This document shows positions 8,899 to 15,609 of a stretch of 17,525 nt of DNA, in pieces (within the stretch, counting starts at the first letter, position 1; each line of letters starts with the position of its first letter). Source of the stretch: CAZPUI01 sp964415525 (GTDB lineage Bacteria > Acidobacteriota > Holophagae > Holophagales > Holophagaceae). The position numbers were made by a program, and so were the translations under genes. The stretch spans positions 1 through 17,525 of the forward strand of contig CAYQAS010000092.1 of assembly GCA_964415525.1 (NCBI GenBank). The letters are read 5' to 3'. The notes beneath the pieces were generated by a model. That model was given only the letters and a program-made list of their open reading frames with translations, was not told where the DNA came from and did not search any database.

Positions 8899-10815
8899 AT
8901 GGGAACCCACGCCTCAGCCACCCGCTACCGCGCCCTGGCGCTCCACGCCCAGGCCCGTCCCGCCTGCCCCTTTGAGACCTTGCCTGGACGCCTCCTGGTG
9001 GTGGACGTATCCCGGCAACGGATGGGTCTGCTGGTGGAGGGACAGCTGCTGTCGGATATCGTGATCTCCACCGCGGCCAACGGCATCGGATCGGAGGAGG
9101 GCAGCTACCGCACACCGCCGGGCTGGCACCGAGTCCACGCGTGCCTCGGGGACGGTGAGCCGATCGGTCGTGTCTTCCGAAGTCGCGTGGCGCAATCGGA
9201 CTTTTGGCAGGGGGAACCCAGGGATGAGGACCTGATCCTCACCCGTGTCCTCACCCTGGAGGGCCTGGAGGAAGGCATGAACCGGGGCGAAGGCATCGAC
9301 AGCCTGGCGCGCTACATCTATATCCACGGCACGAACCAGGAGGATCAGCTTGGACAGCCGGTGTCTCACGGCTGCGTTCGGGTCGGCAATGCCGACATGC
9401 TCGCGCTCTTCGAACAGGTGCGCGAAGGTGATGCCCTGGTGATCGTTCCCGAGGCACTGGAAGCCGGCCTCGGCCTGGGGCGCCTGCATTTTGCCGGGTG
9501 TGCCGGTGTGGGCATGAGCGCCCTGGTGCAGATGGCGGCGGGGGGACCCGTGAGCGGCTCGGACCGTAGCCTGGACCGGGGCGAGCGCCCCGTGATTCGC
9601 CAGCGATTGGAGGCCCTCGGGGTGCAGCTCTTCCCCCAGGATGGCTCCGGTGTGCGCGGAGACTGCGCGGCGCTGGTGGTGAGCACCGCGGTGGAAGACA
9701 CCGTGCCGGACGTGGCAGAAGCCAAGCGCCTCGGCGTGCCCATCCTCCATCGCTCGGACCTGCTGGCCCATCTCGTGACCCGGCACCGCACCCTCGCCAT
9801 CTCCGGCACCAGCGGCAAGAGCACCACCACCGCCATGGTCTTCGAGCTCCTGCAAGGCACGGGCCGCGGCCCGAGCCTAATCACGGGGGCGGACTTGGTG
9901 TCGCTCCAGGATGCGGGAGCCTGGGGCAACGCCTGGCGCGGGGCCTCCGATCTGTTGGTGATCGAGGCGGACGAGAGCGACGGCAGCCTCGTGCGCTACC
10001 AGCCAGAAGTCGGTGTCGTGTTGAATCTCCAGAAGGACCACAAGGAACCGGAGGTCGTGCTCGACTTCTTCCGCACCTTCAAGGCCAACACCCGCGGCCC
10101 CGTGGTGTTGGGCGAGGAAGGCAACCTGGATGGCCTGCGGGATGGCGCGACCACCTTCGGCTTCGGGGAGCGTGCGGATCTTCGAGGCGTGCATGTGGCA
10201 CTGACGGCCACGAATTCGACCTTCACCGTGGAGGGCGTGCGATTCACCCTGCCTATGCCCGGTCGACACAATGTGTCCAATGCCCTGGCGGCCCTGGCGG
10301 CCTGCCGCGCGATCGGCGTCCCACTTCCCGAGCTGGTGGCTCCCCTTGCGGCGTTCCGTGGCGTGGCTCGGCGTTTCCAGGTGCTCGGTACCCGTCGCGG
10401 CATCACCCTCGTGGACGACTTCGCCCACAACCCTGCCAAGGTCACGGCCGCACTGGAAGCAGCCCACCTGCGCTCCGGCCGCGTGTGGGCCATCTTCCAG
10501 CCCCACGGCTTCGGGCCGCTCAAGTTCCTGCGCGAGGAATTCGTGGAAGCCTTCGTGGCGGGTCTGGGCATCGAGGATCGCCTCAGTTTCCTGGAAGTAT
10601 TTTACCCAGGAGGCACCGCCGCCATGGACATCTGCAGCGGCGACGTGATCGCTCAGATCGCCGCGCGGGGCGTACGGGCCGAGGTGGCAGCCACCCGCGA
10701 GGGCCTGGTAGAGCAGATAGCAGCCGAGGCCCAACCAGGCGACCTCGTGCTCCTCATGGGCGCCCGGGATCCCAGCCTGGGAGACTTGGCGCAATCAATC
10801 TACGAGCGGCTCTGA
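8899..10815 (+). CDS. fusion of YkuD (L,D-transpeptidase-fold) domain and MurC/Mpl-like Mur ligase
   Basis: A 638-residue two-enzyme fusion. Residues 30-180 are a YkuD domain: YIYIHGTNQEDQLGQPVSHG then CVRVGNADM, with His143 and catalytic Cys159. Residues from about 194 are a Mur ligase: HFAGCAGVGMSAL (UDP-binding start), the P-loop ISGTSGKSTTTAMV with Lys307, IEADESDGSLVRY, MPGRHNVSNALAALA, VDDFAHNPAKV, IFQPHGFGPLKFL and VLLMGARDPSLG. EADESDGS and FQPH resemble MurC (UDP-MurNAc-L-Ala ligase), whereas tripeptide recycling would call for Mpl; the substrate is undecided. Deviations are GTSGKST for the usual GTHGKTT and AHNP for (G/A)HHP. There is no signal peptide, so the YkuD part is probably cytoplasmic, unlike ordinary L,D-transpeptidases. 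A TAGACT box lies six bases before the start. Confidence 0.9.
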   Translation: MGTHASATRYRALALHAQARPACPFETLPGRLLVVDVSRQRMGLLVEGQLLSDIVISTAANGIGSEEGSYRTPPGWHRVHACLGDGEPIGRVFRSRVAQSDFWQGEPRDEDLILTRVLTLEGLEEGMNRGEGIDSLARYIYIHGTNQEDQLGQPVSHGCVRVGNADMLALFEQVREGDALVIVPEALEAGLGLGRLHFAGCAGVGMSALVQMAAGGPVSGSDRSLDRGERPVIRQRLEALGVQLFPQDGSGVRGDCAALVVSTAVEDTVPDVAEAKRLGVPILHRSDLLAHLVTRHRTLAISGTSGKSTTTAMVFELLQGTGRGPSLITGADLVSLQDAGAWGNAWRGASDLLVIEADESDGSLVRYQPEVGVVLNLQKDHKEPEVVLDFFRTFKANTRGPVVLGEEGNLDGLRDGATTFGFGERADLRGVHVALTATNSTFTVEGVRFTLPMPGRHNVSNALAALAACRAIGVPLPELVAPLAAFRGVARRFQVLGTRRGITLVDDFAHNPAKVTAALEAAHLRSGRVWAIFQPHGFGPLKFLREEFVEAFVAGLGIEDRLSFLEVFYPGGTAAMDICSGDVIAQIAARGVRAEVAATREGLVEQIAAEAQPGDLVLLMGARDPSLGDLAQSIYERL

Positions 10816-10870
10816 GCCTTCGCTGAGGGCGCGCTGTGGACTTCTGACCTCAAGCCGTAGCCGAGCGGCA

Positions 10871-10906
10871 AGCGAGGCAACGGAGAATCACGGCCGTTGC
10901 CCCGCT
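10871..10906. terminator. hairpin between convergent genes, possible bidirectional terminator
   Basis: GGCAACGG (10876-10883) pairs with CCGTTGCC (10894-10901) around a 10-nt loop. After one A-C mismatch the stem continues with AGCG/CGCT. It lies between the converging ends of the YkuD-Mur ligase gene and the aspartokinase-homoserine dehydrogenase gene. No T tract follows on either strand, so termination is a guess from position. Confidence 0.4.
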
Positions 10907-10925
10907 CACCAACCTCGAATGAGCG

Positions 10926-13421
10926 TCAGCGCGTCCCACCCCGGGCCACCCGCGCCACATCCGCAAGCACACCCGATGCCGTGACCTCGGCCCCGGCACC
11001 GTAACCCCGCACCACCAGGGGACAGGGATCGTAGAACTCCGTGAGGAAGCTGAAGGCGTTCTCCCCACCCCGGATGGGAAAGAGCGGATGGTCCGCCGCC
11101 ACTGATTGCAGGGAGACATGGCAGCGGTTGCCCTCGAAGGCGCCCACGTGTCGGAGCACCTTGCCCTGGGCCTTGGCCTCCGCCACGAGGGCGGCGAACG
11201 GCTGATCCAGCGCCTCGATGCGCTTCAGGAAGTCCGACAGGTCACCCCCGGCATCGAAGCCCTCGGGAAGCAGACCTTCCACCCGCACGTCCTGCAGCTC
11301 CAACGCTCCGCCGCACTCCCGGTGCAGGATCATCACCTTGCGGGCCACATCCAGACCGGAGAGGTCGTCGCGGGGATCCGGTTCCGTGAACCCCTTGTCC
11401 ATGGCCTCCCGTACCGCAGTGCTGAAGGGAATGCCGTCCTCCAGACGCCCCATGAGGAAGGAGAGGGAACCGGAGAGGATGCCTTCGAATCGCCGGACGC
11501 GGTCGCCGCCCGCGTGGAAGGCGCGCAGGGTCGTGAGCACCGGCAATCCCGCACCCACGTTGGTCTCGTAGCGGAACCTGCGCCCGAAGCGCGCCAGGCT
11601 CTGGCGCAGCCCGTGATAGCGCGGAAGGGGGCCGCTGTTGAACTTCTTGTTAGCGGCCACCACGTGTAGGCCCGCCGCCACGAAGTCAGGGTAGGCCTCC
11701 GCCACCTCCTCACTGGTCGTGCAATCCAAGAGGATGGGACAGAGCGCACGGCGCTCCCGCACATGGTTCGCCAGGGCCAAAAGGCTGTTCGGGACGCCTG
11801 ACGCGGCGAGGCGCTCCGCCGCTGATCCGGGCGAAATCCCAGGCTCCAGCAGCATCCGCCGCGCGTCCGTCACACCGCAGAGCACGACGTCCAGCCCCTG
11901 CTCCCGGAACCAGGCTTCCTGCTTTTGAAGCAGCGCCAGCACACGGCTGCCCACGGTGCCCACCCCCAGGAGGTAGAGTTCCACCCGCTCCCGACTGGCG
12001 AAGAATCGGTGGTGGGCGGCAGCCACCGCCCGCGGGGCATCGGCCTCGGAGATCACGGTGCTGATGGCGCGCTCGCTCGAGCCCTGTGCGATGGCCACCA
12101 CGTTGCATCCCGCGTCCGCCAGCGCCCCGAAAAGGCCACCGGCGATGCCGATGTGGTGGTGCATGCCCTCGCCCACCACCGTGAGCACGGCATGACCCCG
12201 CAGCACCTGCAGCGGATCCACCATGCCCGTGGCCTGCTCGGCGAGAAAGGAGGATTCGATGGAGGCCAGGGCGCGTTCGGTGTCCGCCTCCCGTACCCCC
12301 ACGCTGATGGCGCACTCGCTGGAGGCCTGGCTCACGAGCACCACCGAGATGCCCTTGCGCGCCAGAGCGTCCAGGACGCGAGCCGAAACCCCAGGAAGAT
12401 CCTTCAGCCCTGGACCGCTAAGGTTGATGAGGGTTACTCCCGGAAGGTGGCTCAGGCCGCGTACCCCATGCTGCGAGCCCGGAACGTCCCGCAGCACCCA
12501 GGTTCCCGGCGCTTCTACGTTGAAGCTATTCTTGACCACCACCGGAATGCCGCCCGCACGCGCCGGGGCGAGGGTCTTGGGATGCAGGACCTTCGCCCCG
12601 AAGTGGGCCAGTTCCATAGCCTCTTCGTATGTGAGGTGCTCCATGCAGGTCGCCTCGGGCACGAGCCTCGGATCAGCGGAGTAGATGCCATCTACATCCG
12701 TCCAAATTTCGAGCACCGCCGCATCCAGGGCCGCTGCGGCGAGCGCGGCGGAATAATCCGAACCTCCCCGCCCCAGGCTCAGGATGCGCCCAGATGCGTC
12801 CCCACCGAAGAAGCCCGGCAGTAGCGCCAGTCGGGCCGACCCGTTCCGGAGGTCGGACAGTTCCTGTCGGATCACCGCAGGCACCGGATCGGCTTCCAGC
12901 GGATTGCCTTCGCAGCGCAGCACCCGCCGGGGATCCAGAAAAACAAAGCCTGGGTCCACCCGATGGAGAAGGCCCCGGAGGATGGCGCAGGACGCGCGTT
13001 CACCCAGGCTCGAGAGTTGAGCGGCCACGGTGGGGCTCTCCTCCCGTAACAGCGAGATGCCGCGCAACAGCTGGTCCAACTCGCCCACCAGGAGGTCCAG
13101 CTCCCGAAGGACACCTGGAGGGTCCTCCAGTTCCTTCCCCAAGGCGTCCACGACCTCCACATGGAGGGATCTGAAGCGCTCTGGCAGATCCGACGTCTCA
13201 CCCCGGCTGGCCCGGCGCGAGGCATCTACCAGCACGTTGGTCACGCCGGAAAGGGCCGAGGCGACCACCAGCACGGGGCCCTTCGCGAGAGCCTCCGTCA
13301 CGAGGTCGCGCACACCCAGCAACTGGATGGGGCCTCCCACGGACGTGCCGCCGAACTTCATGACGCGCCAGATGCGGGTGGCGGTGGGTGTGGTGGTGGG
13401 CGTGATCGGATGAAGGGCCAT
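10926..13421 (-). CDS. thrA: bifunctional aspartate kinase / homoserine dehydrogenase
   Basis: Catalyses the first and third steps of the aspartate pathway to threonine, methionine and isoleucine: phosphorylation of aspartate and NAD(P)H reduction of aspartate semialdehyde to homoserine. Of 831 residues, the aspartokinase part starts at VMKFGGTSVGG (about 20) and includes GRGGSDYSAALAAAALDA, EIWTDVDGIYSADPR and ELAHFGAKVLHPKTL. Tandem ACT segments occupy about 330-470 (VTLINLSGPGLKDLPGVSAR, VVAIAQGSSERAIS). The homoserine dehydrogenase part starts with LLGVGTVGSRV at about 484 and includes AANKKF, YETNVGAGLPV and EPDPRDDLSGLDVARKVMIL. E. coli ThrA is 820 residues. ATG 13421 has GGAG 6 nt upstream; a TTG at 13439 is in frame but lacks a ribosome-binding site. 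The name thrA rather than metL rests on overall layout and the leader described separately. Confidence 0.94.
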   Translation of the reverse strand: MALHPITPTTTPTATRIWRVMKFGGTSVGGPIQLLGVRDLVTEALAKGPVLVVASALSGVTNVLVDASRRASRGETSDLPERFRSLHVEVVDALGKELEDPPGVLRELDLLVGELDQLLRGISLLREESPTVAAQLSSLGERASCAILRGLLHRVDPGFVFLDPRRVLRCEGNPLEADPVPAVIRQELSDLRNGSARLALLPGFFGGDASGRILSLGRGGSDYSAALAAAALDAAVLEIWTDVDGIYSADPRLVPEATCMEHLTYEEAMELAHFGAKVLHPKTLAPARAGGIPVVVKNSFNVEAPGTWVLRDVPGSQHGVRGLSHLPGVTLINLSGPGLKDLPGVSARVLDALARKGISVVLVSQASSECAISVGVREADTERALASIESSFLAEQATGMVDPLQVLRGHAVLTVVGEGMHHHIGIAGGLFGALADAGCNVVAIAQGSSERAISTVISEADAPRAVAAAHHRFFASRERVELYLLGVGTVGSRVLALLQKQEAWFREQGLDVVLCGVTDARRMLLEPGISPGSAAERLAASGVPNSLLALANHVRERRALCPILLDCTTSEEVAEAYPDFVAAGLHVVAANKKFNSGPLPRYHGLRQSLARFGRRFRYETNVGAGLPVLTTLRAFHAGGDRVRRFEGILSGSLSFLMGRLEDGIPFSTAVREAMDKGFTEPDPRDDLSGLDVARKVMILHRECGGALELQDVRVEGLLPEGFDAGGDLSDFLKRIEALDQPFAALVAEAKAQGKVLRHVGAFEGNRCHVSLQSVAADHPLFPIRGGENAFSFLTEFYDPCPLVVRGYGAGAEVTASGVLADVARVARGGTR

Positions 13422-13437
13422 GGGAATCTCCACATGC

Positions 13438-13463
13438 AAAAAGGCCCCGCGAGGTGCGGGGCC
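13438..13463 (-). terminator. attenuator terminator before the aspartokinase-homoserine dehydrogenase gene
   Basis: On the minus strand GGCCCCGC (13463-13456), loop ACCTC and GCGGGGCC (13450-13443) form a perfect 8-bp all-G/C stem followed directly by TTTTT (13442-13438). It lies 16 bp before the start codon and downstream of a Thr/Met-rich leader ORF. A textbook intrinsic terminator in front of a gene, rather than behind one, is the mark of transcription attenuation. Confidence 0.85.
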
Positions 13464-13500
13464 GGGTCCAGATTCGCAGTGCGACTAGGACAGGCCCCGC
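13456..13500 (-). promoter_or_regulatory. antiterminator pairing for the attenuator
   Basis: The 8-mer GCGGGGCC (minus strand, 13500-13493), inside the last codons of the leader ORF, is identical to the 3' arm of the terminator. It can therefore pair with the 5' arm GGCCCCGC (13463-13456) instead. Flanking GTCC and GGAC can add four more pairs after a small internal loop, making this hairpin potentially stronger than the terminator. A ribosome stalled at the Thr/Met codons would leave it free; a ribosome reaching the TAG stop at 13487-13485 would cover it. Confidence 0.75.
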
Positions 13501-13607
13501 CAGCGGGTGCCAGTCATGGTCATGGTGGTCATCTGCAGGCTGACGACAGCCTCATCCCGGGTCTCAATGGACCCCGTGGGCGAGGGATGGCCGCAGACGT
13601 TCAACAT
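13485..13607 (-). CDS. Thr/Met-rich leader peptide of the attenuator
   Basis: Short ORF ahead of the attenuator. The 40-residue version from ATG 13607 ends VSLQMTTMTMTGTRWRGLS. Within the nine codons from Met26 to Thr34 there are five Thr and three Met. A 15-residue version could start at the in-frame ATG 13532 (MTTMTMTGT...). I list the longer form because a candidate -10 box ends 7 nt before ATG 13607, as expected for a leaderless message, and neither ATG has a clear ribosome-binding site. By analogy with enterobacterial thrL (Thr/Ile codons), it should sense charged tRNA-Thr and, unusually, tRNA-Met, matching the end products of the downstream enzyme. The role is inferred from position and codons; the peptide itself need have no function. 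Confidence 0.7.
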   Translation of the reverse strand: MLNVCGHPSPTGSIETRDEAVVSLQMTTMTMTGTRWRGLS

Positions 13608-13614
13608 GGCTTTT

Positions 13615-13642
13615 AGGCTAGCAGGTGAGATCCGGCAGACAA
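13615..13642 (-). promoter_or_regulatory. candidate promoter of the leader and aspartokinase gene
   Basis: On the minus strand TTGTCT (13642-13637), a 16-bp spacer and TAGCCT (13620-13615). TAGCCT fits the TA(A/G/C)(A/C)CT pattern. Transcription would start about 13608-13607, at the ATG of the 40-residue leader ORF, giving an untranslated-plus-leader region of about 186 nt before the structural gene. Confidence 0.5.
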
Positions 13643-13749
13643 GACATCTCCGCATCTCCCGTTCTTTCGGCCTTTCTTCCCCTGTGATCAAGGCAACGCA
13701 AATCAGCGCCAGCACCGACCAGATCGAGTGGCGACCAGGTTACCCAAAC

Positions 13750-14364
13750 CTACTCCTGCTCCCAGGCGATCCGTCCCCCGCGACTGCGCTCCTGCCAGGC
13801 TGTTTCCAATCGGTCCTCCGCTCCAGGAGGCAGTGCGAATCGCACCGTGACGCCTTCGGCACCGAACGCCTGTCCCTCGATCGCCACCTCCGGAAAGGCC
13901 CCCAGGACCGCAAAGGGCAGGTGTCCGAGTTCGGGAGGCACGGTCATGGCGCCTCGACGAAGGATCTGGACCTCCTCCAGGAGCCCCTGTCCTCTAGCCT
14001 CCGCGATGGCTCCCTGGACCCCTTCGGTGTAGGCGCGCACCAGTCCACCGGTACCGAGCTTGGTGCCGCCGTACCAACGGATGCACACCGCCAGGAGGTC
14101 CGTGAGGTTCTCGCCCTCCAGCACCCGAAGCATGGGTGGTCCTGCGGTGCCGCCGGGTTCGCCATCATCATCAGAGCCGTGCGCCTTCACGGGAACGCCC
14201 TCCCGCCAGGCACTGCAATGATGGGTGGCATCGTAGTCACGTTTGCGGATCCCCGCGAGAATGCGCTGGCGGTCCTCGACCCCAGCAATGGGATGCAACT
14301 CCGTCAGGAAGACCGAAGCCTTCTCGCGGAACTTGAAACTGCAGGCATCACGCAGGCGGAACAT
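13750..14364 (-). CDS. YigZ/IMPACT family protein
   Basis: A 204-residue protein of the widespread YigZ/IMPACT family. Its molecular role in bacteria is unsettled; the eukaryotic member regulates translation through Gcn1, so a nucleic-acid or ribosome link is only a guess. Family signatures seen are FKFREKASVFLTELHPIAG near residues 11-28, DATHHCSAW at 45-53, SDDDGEPGGTAGPPML at 64-79 and AVCIRWYGGTKLGTGGLVRA then YTEGVQ at 92-117. A C-terminal domain at about 125-200 matches the usual DUF1949 position. I chose ATG 14364 (GGAAGG immediately upstream, usual family length); the frame stays open to ATG 14424, but that would add 20 residues overlapping the approach to the tRNA terminator. It lies just downstream of tRNA-Lys on the same strand. 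Confidence 0.88.
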   Translation of the reverse strand: MFRLRDACSFKFREKASVFLTELHPIAGVEDRQRILAGIRKRDYDATHHCSAWREGVPVKAHGSDDDGEPGGTAGPPMLRVLEGENLTDLLAVCIRWYGGTKLGTGGLVRAYTEGVQGAIAEARGQGLLEEVQILRRGAMTVPPELGHLPFAVLGAFPEVAIEGQAFGAEGVTVRFALPPGAEDRLETAWQERSRGGRIAWEQE

Positions 14365-14430
14365 CACCCTTCCAGGATGCCATGGCACTCGACGCGCCTG
14401 CGCGATGCGCACCAGACGCGGCATCTCGAC

Positions 14431-14464
14431 ACAAAAGAAAACAGGCCGCTTTTCAGCGGCCTGT
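14431..14464 (-). terminator. intrinsic terminator of tRNA-Lys
   Basis: On the minus strand ACAGGCCGCT (14464-14455), a 4-nt GAAA loop and AGCGGCCTGT (14450-14441) form a perfect 10-bp stem. The T-rich tract TTTCTTTTGT (14440-14431) follows. It begins 5 nt after the encoded CCA end of the tRNA. Confidence 0.88.
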
Positions 14465-14468
14465 CTCG

Positions 14469-14545
14469 TGGTGGTTCCTCAGGGACTCGAACCCTGGACC
14501 CACGGATTAAGAGTCCGTTGCTCTAACCAGCTGAGCTAAGGAACC
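14469..14545 (-). tRNA. tRNA-Lys (anticodon CTT)
   Basis: A 77-nt cloverleaf on the minus strand. The acceptor stem GGTTCCT pairs with AGGAACC. The D arm is GCTC...GAGC with GG in the loop. The anticodon stem is ACGGA/TCCGT with loop CTCTTAA, giving anticodon CTT. The T arm is CAGGG TTCGAGT CCCTG. The discriminator base is A, and a CCA end is encoded (14471-14469). It reads AAG codons. It has its own promoter and terminator, so it is a single-gene transcript. Confidence 0.97.
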
Positions 14546-14553
14546 AGACTTCT

Positions 14554-14581
14554 AGTGTAGCAGTGGTGCGGGTTTAAGCAA
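14554..14581 (-). promoter_or_regulatory. tRNA-Lys promoter
   Basis: On the minus strand TTGCTT (14581-14576), a 16-bp spacer and TACACT (14559-14554). The -10 ends 8 nt before the mature tRNA 5' end. A run of A/T just upstream (14582-14592) could serve as an UP-like element. Confidence 0.6.
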
Positions 14582-14582
14582 G

Positions 14583-14609
14583 AAAAAATTTCTGCGGCGA
14601 TCCGTCCGC
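14583..14609 (-). terminator. possible weak terminator after trpS
   Basis: On the minus strand, just after the trpS stop, a short GCGG...CCGC stem (4 bp) is followed by AATTTTTT. The stem is weak, and the T run may instead belong to the tRNA promoter's upstream A/T tract. Confidence 0.3.
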
Positions 14610-14615
14610 GTCACA

Positions 14616-15605
14616 TCAGAAGCTCGGAAACTTCATCGCCTCACGCACCTCGCCCAGGGTCTGCTGGGCCACGGCGCGGGCACGGGCACCGCCGTCCCGC
14701 AGGATGTCATCCAACCGCTCGGGGTGAGCCAGATGATCCTCGATCTTCACCCGCAGGGGCTCAATGCGCTCGATGAGCTTCTCCGCCAGCCGCTTCTTGC
14801 ATTCGAAGCAGCCGATCTGGGCCTTGGGGCACTGCTCCGCCACTTCCGCCACCGTTTCCGGTGTGCTGAAGAGCTTGTGGAACGTGAAGACGTTGCAGAT
14901 CTCGGGATTGCCGGGATCGGTCTTCCGGACGCGGGCGGTATCGGACAGCATCTGTCGCGTGCACTTGTGGAGGATCTGGTCGGGCGTATCCCGCAGGTAG
15001 ATGCCGTTGTCGTAGGTCTTCGACATCTTCTTGCCGTCGAGCCCAGGCACCTTCGGAACCTGCGTCAGCACCGCCTGGCAGTCCGGGAAGGTCTCGGTGC
15101 CATAGAGGAAGTTGAAGCGGCGGCCGATCTCGCGGGTCAGCTCCAGGTGGAAGAGCTGGTCCTCGCCCACGGGCACTTTCGTCGCCTTGTAGACGAGGAT
15201 GTCCGCCGCCTGCAGGATCGGATAGCCGAGGAAACCGTAGCTGCCCAGGTCTGCCACGGAATTCTGCAGCTTCTCCTTGTAGGTGGGCACCCGTTCCACC
15301 CAGGAGAGGGGCGTGATCATGCTGAAGAGCAGGTGCAGTTCCGCATGCTCCTTGACCTGGCTCTGGGCGAAGAGCGCAGACTTTGCGGGATCCAGGCCCG
15401 CGGCCAGGAAGGTCGCCGTCACCTCGCGGATGGCGGGCATGATCTCGTCCACCTTGTCGAACTTGGACGTCAGGGCGTGCCAGTCCGCGATCATGTAGAA
15501 CGTCTCGAACTGGTCCTGGAGCTTGACGTAGTTCTCGATGGCCCCCATGAGGTTGCCGATGTGGAGGGAACCGGAGGGCTGGACGCCCGAAAGCACACGC
15601 TGCAT
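14616..15605 (-). CDS. trpS: tryptophanyl-tRNA synthetase with iron-sulfur type Cys motif
   Basis: Charges tRNA-Trp with tryptophan in the cytoplasm. The 329-residue class I enzyme starts MQRVLSGVQPSGSLHIGNLM, with the HIGH-type motif HIGN at 15-18. It has MIADWHALTS, GYPILQAADILVYKATKVPV then GEDQ at about 128-150, and KMSKT at 193-197 in place of KMSKS. Cys237, Cys259, Cys266 and Cys269 form C-x21-C-x6-C-x2-C, close to the C-x22-C-x6-C-x2-C motif of the Thermotoga maritima enzyme that binds a [4Fe-4S] cluster. ATG 15605 has GGAG 9 nt upstream. The frame is open further upstream, but that part overlaps the protease gene. Only 4 nt separate it from the stop of the upstream M50 protease gene, so the two are likely cotranscribed. 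Confidence 0.95.
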   Translation of the reverse strand: MQRVLSGVQPSGSLHIGNLMGAIENYVKLQDQFETFYMIADWHALTSKFDKVDEIMPAIREVTATFLAAGLDPAKSALFAQSQVKEHAELHLLFSMITPLSWVERVPTYKEKLQNSVADLGSYGFLGYPILQAADILVYKATKVPVGEDQLFHLELTREIGRRFNFLYGTETFPDCQAVLTQVPKVPGLDGKKMSKTYDNGIYLRDTPDQILHKCTRQMLSDTARVRKTDPGNPEICNVFTFHKLFSTPETVAEVAEQCPKAQIGCFECKKRLAEKLIERIEPLRVKIEDHLAHPERLDDILRDGGARARAVAQQTLGEVREAMKFPSF

Positions 15606-15609
15606 GGAA

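Noticed and set aside
11925..12824. 299-codon + strand frame inside the aspartokinase-homoserine dehydrogenase gene
   Set aside because: Antisense shadow of conserved aspartokinase, ACT and dehydrogenase motifs; composition is not protein-like.
13506..13532. ATGACCACCATGACCATGACT resembles the start of E. coli lacZ alpha, suggesting vector contamination
   Set aside because: The similarity is limited to ACCATGACCATGA; the flanking sequence is not vector, and the codons are explained by the Thr/Met leader peptide in its proper place before a terminator.
13507..14526. 339-codon + strand frame spanning the leader, IMPACT gene and tRNA
   Set aside because: It runs antisense through a tRNA, an attenuator and a conserved gene. 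Its end reading GTRTLDPRIKSPLL is simply translated tRNA sequence, a common annotation artefact.
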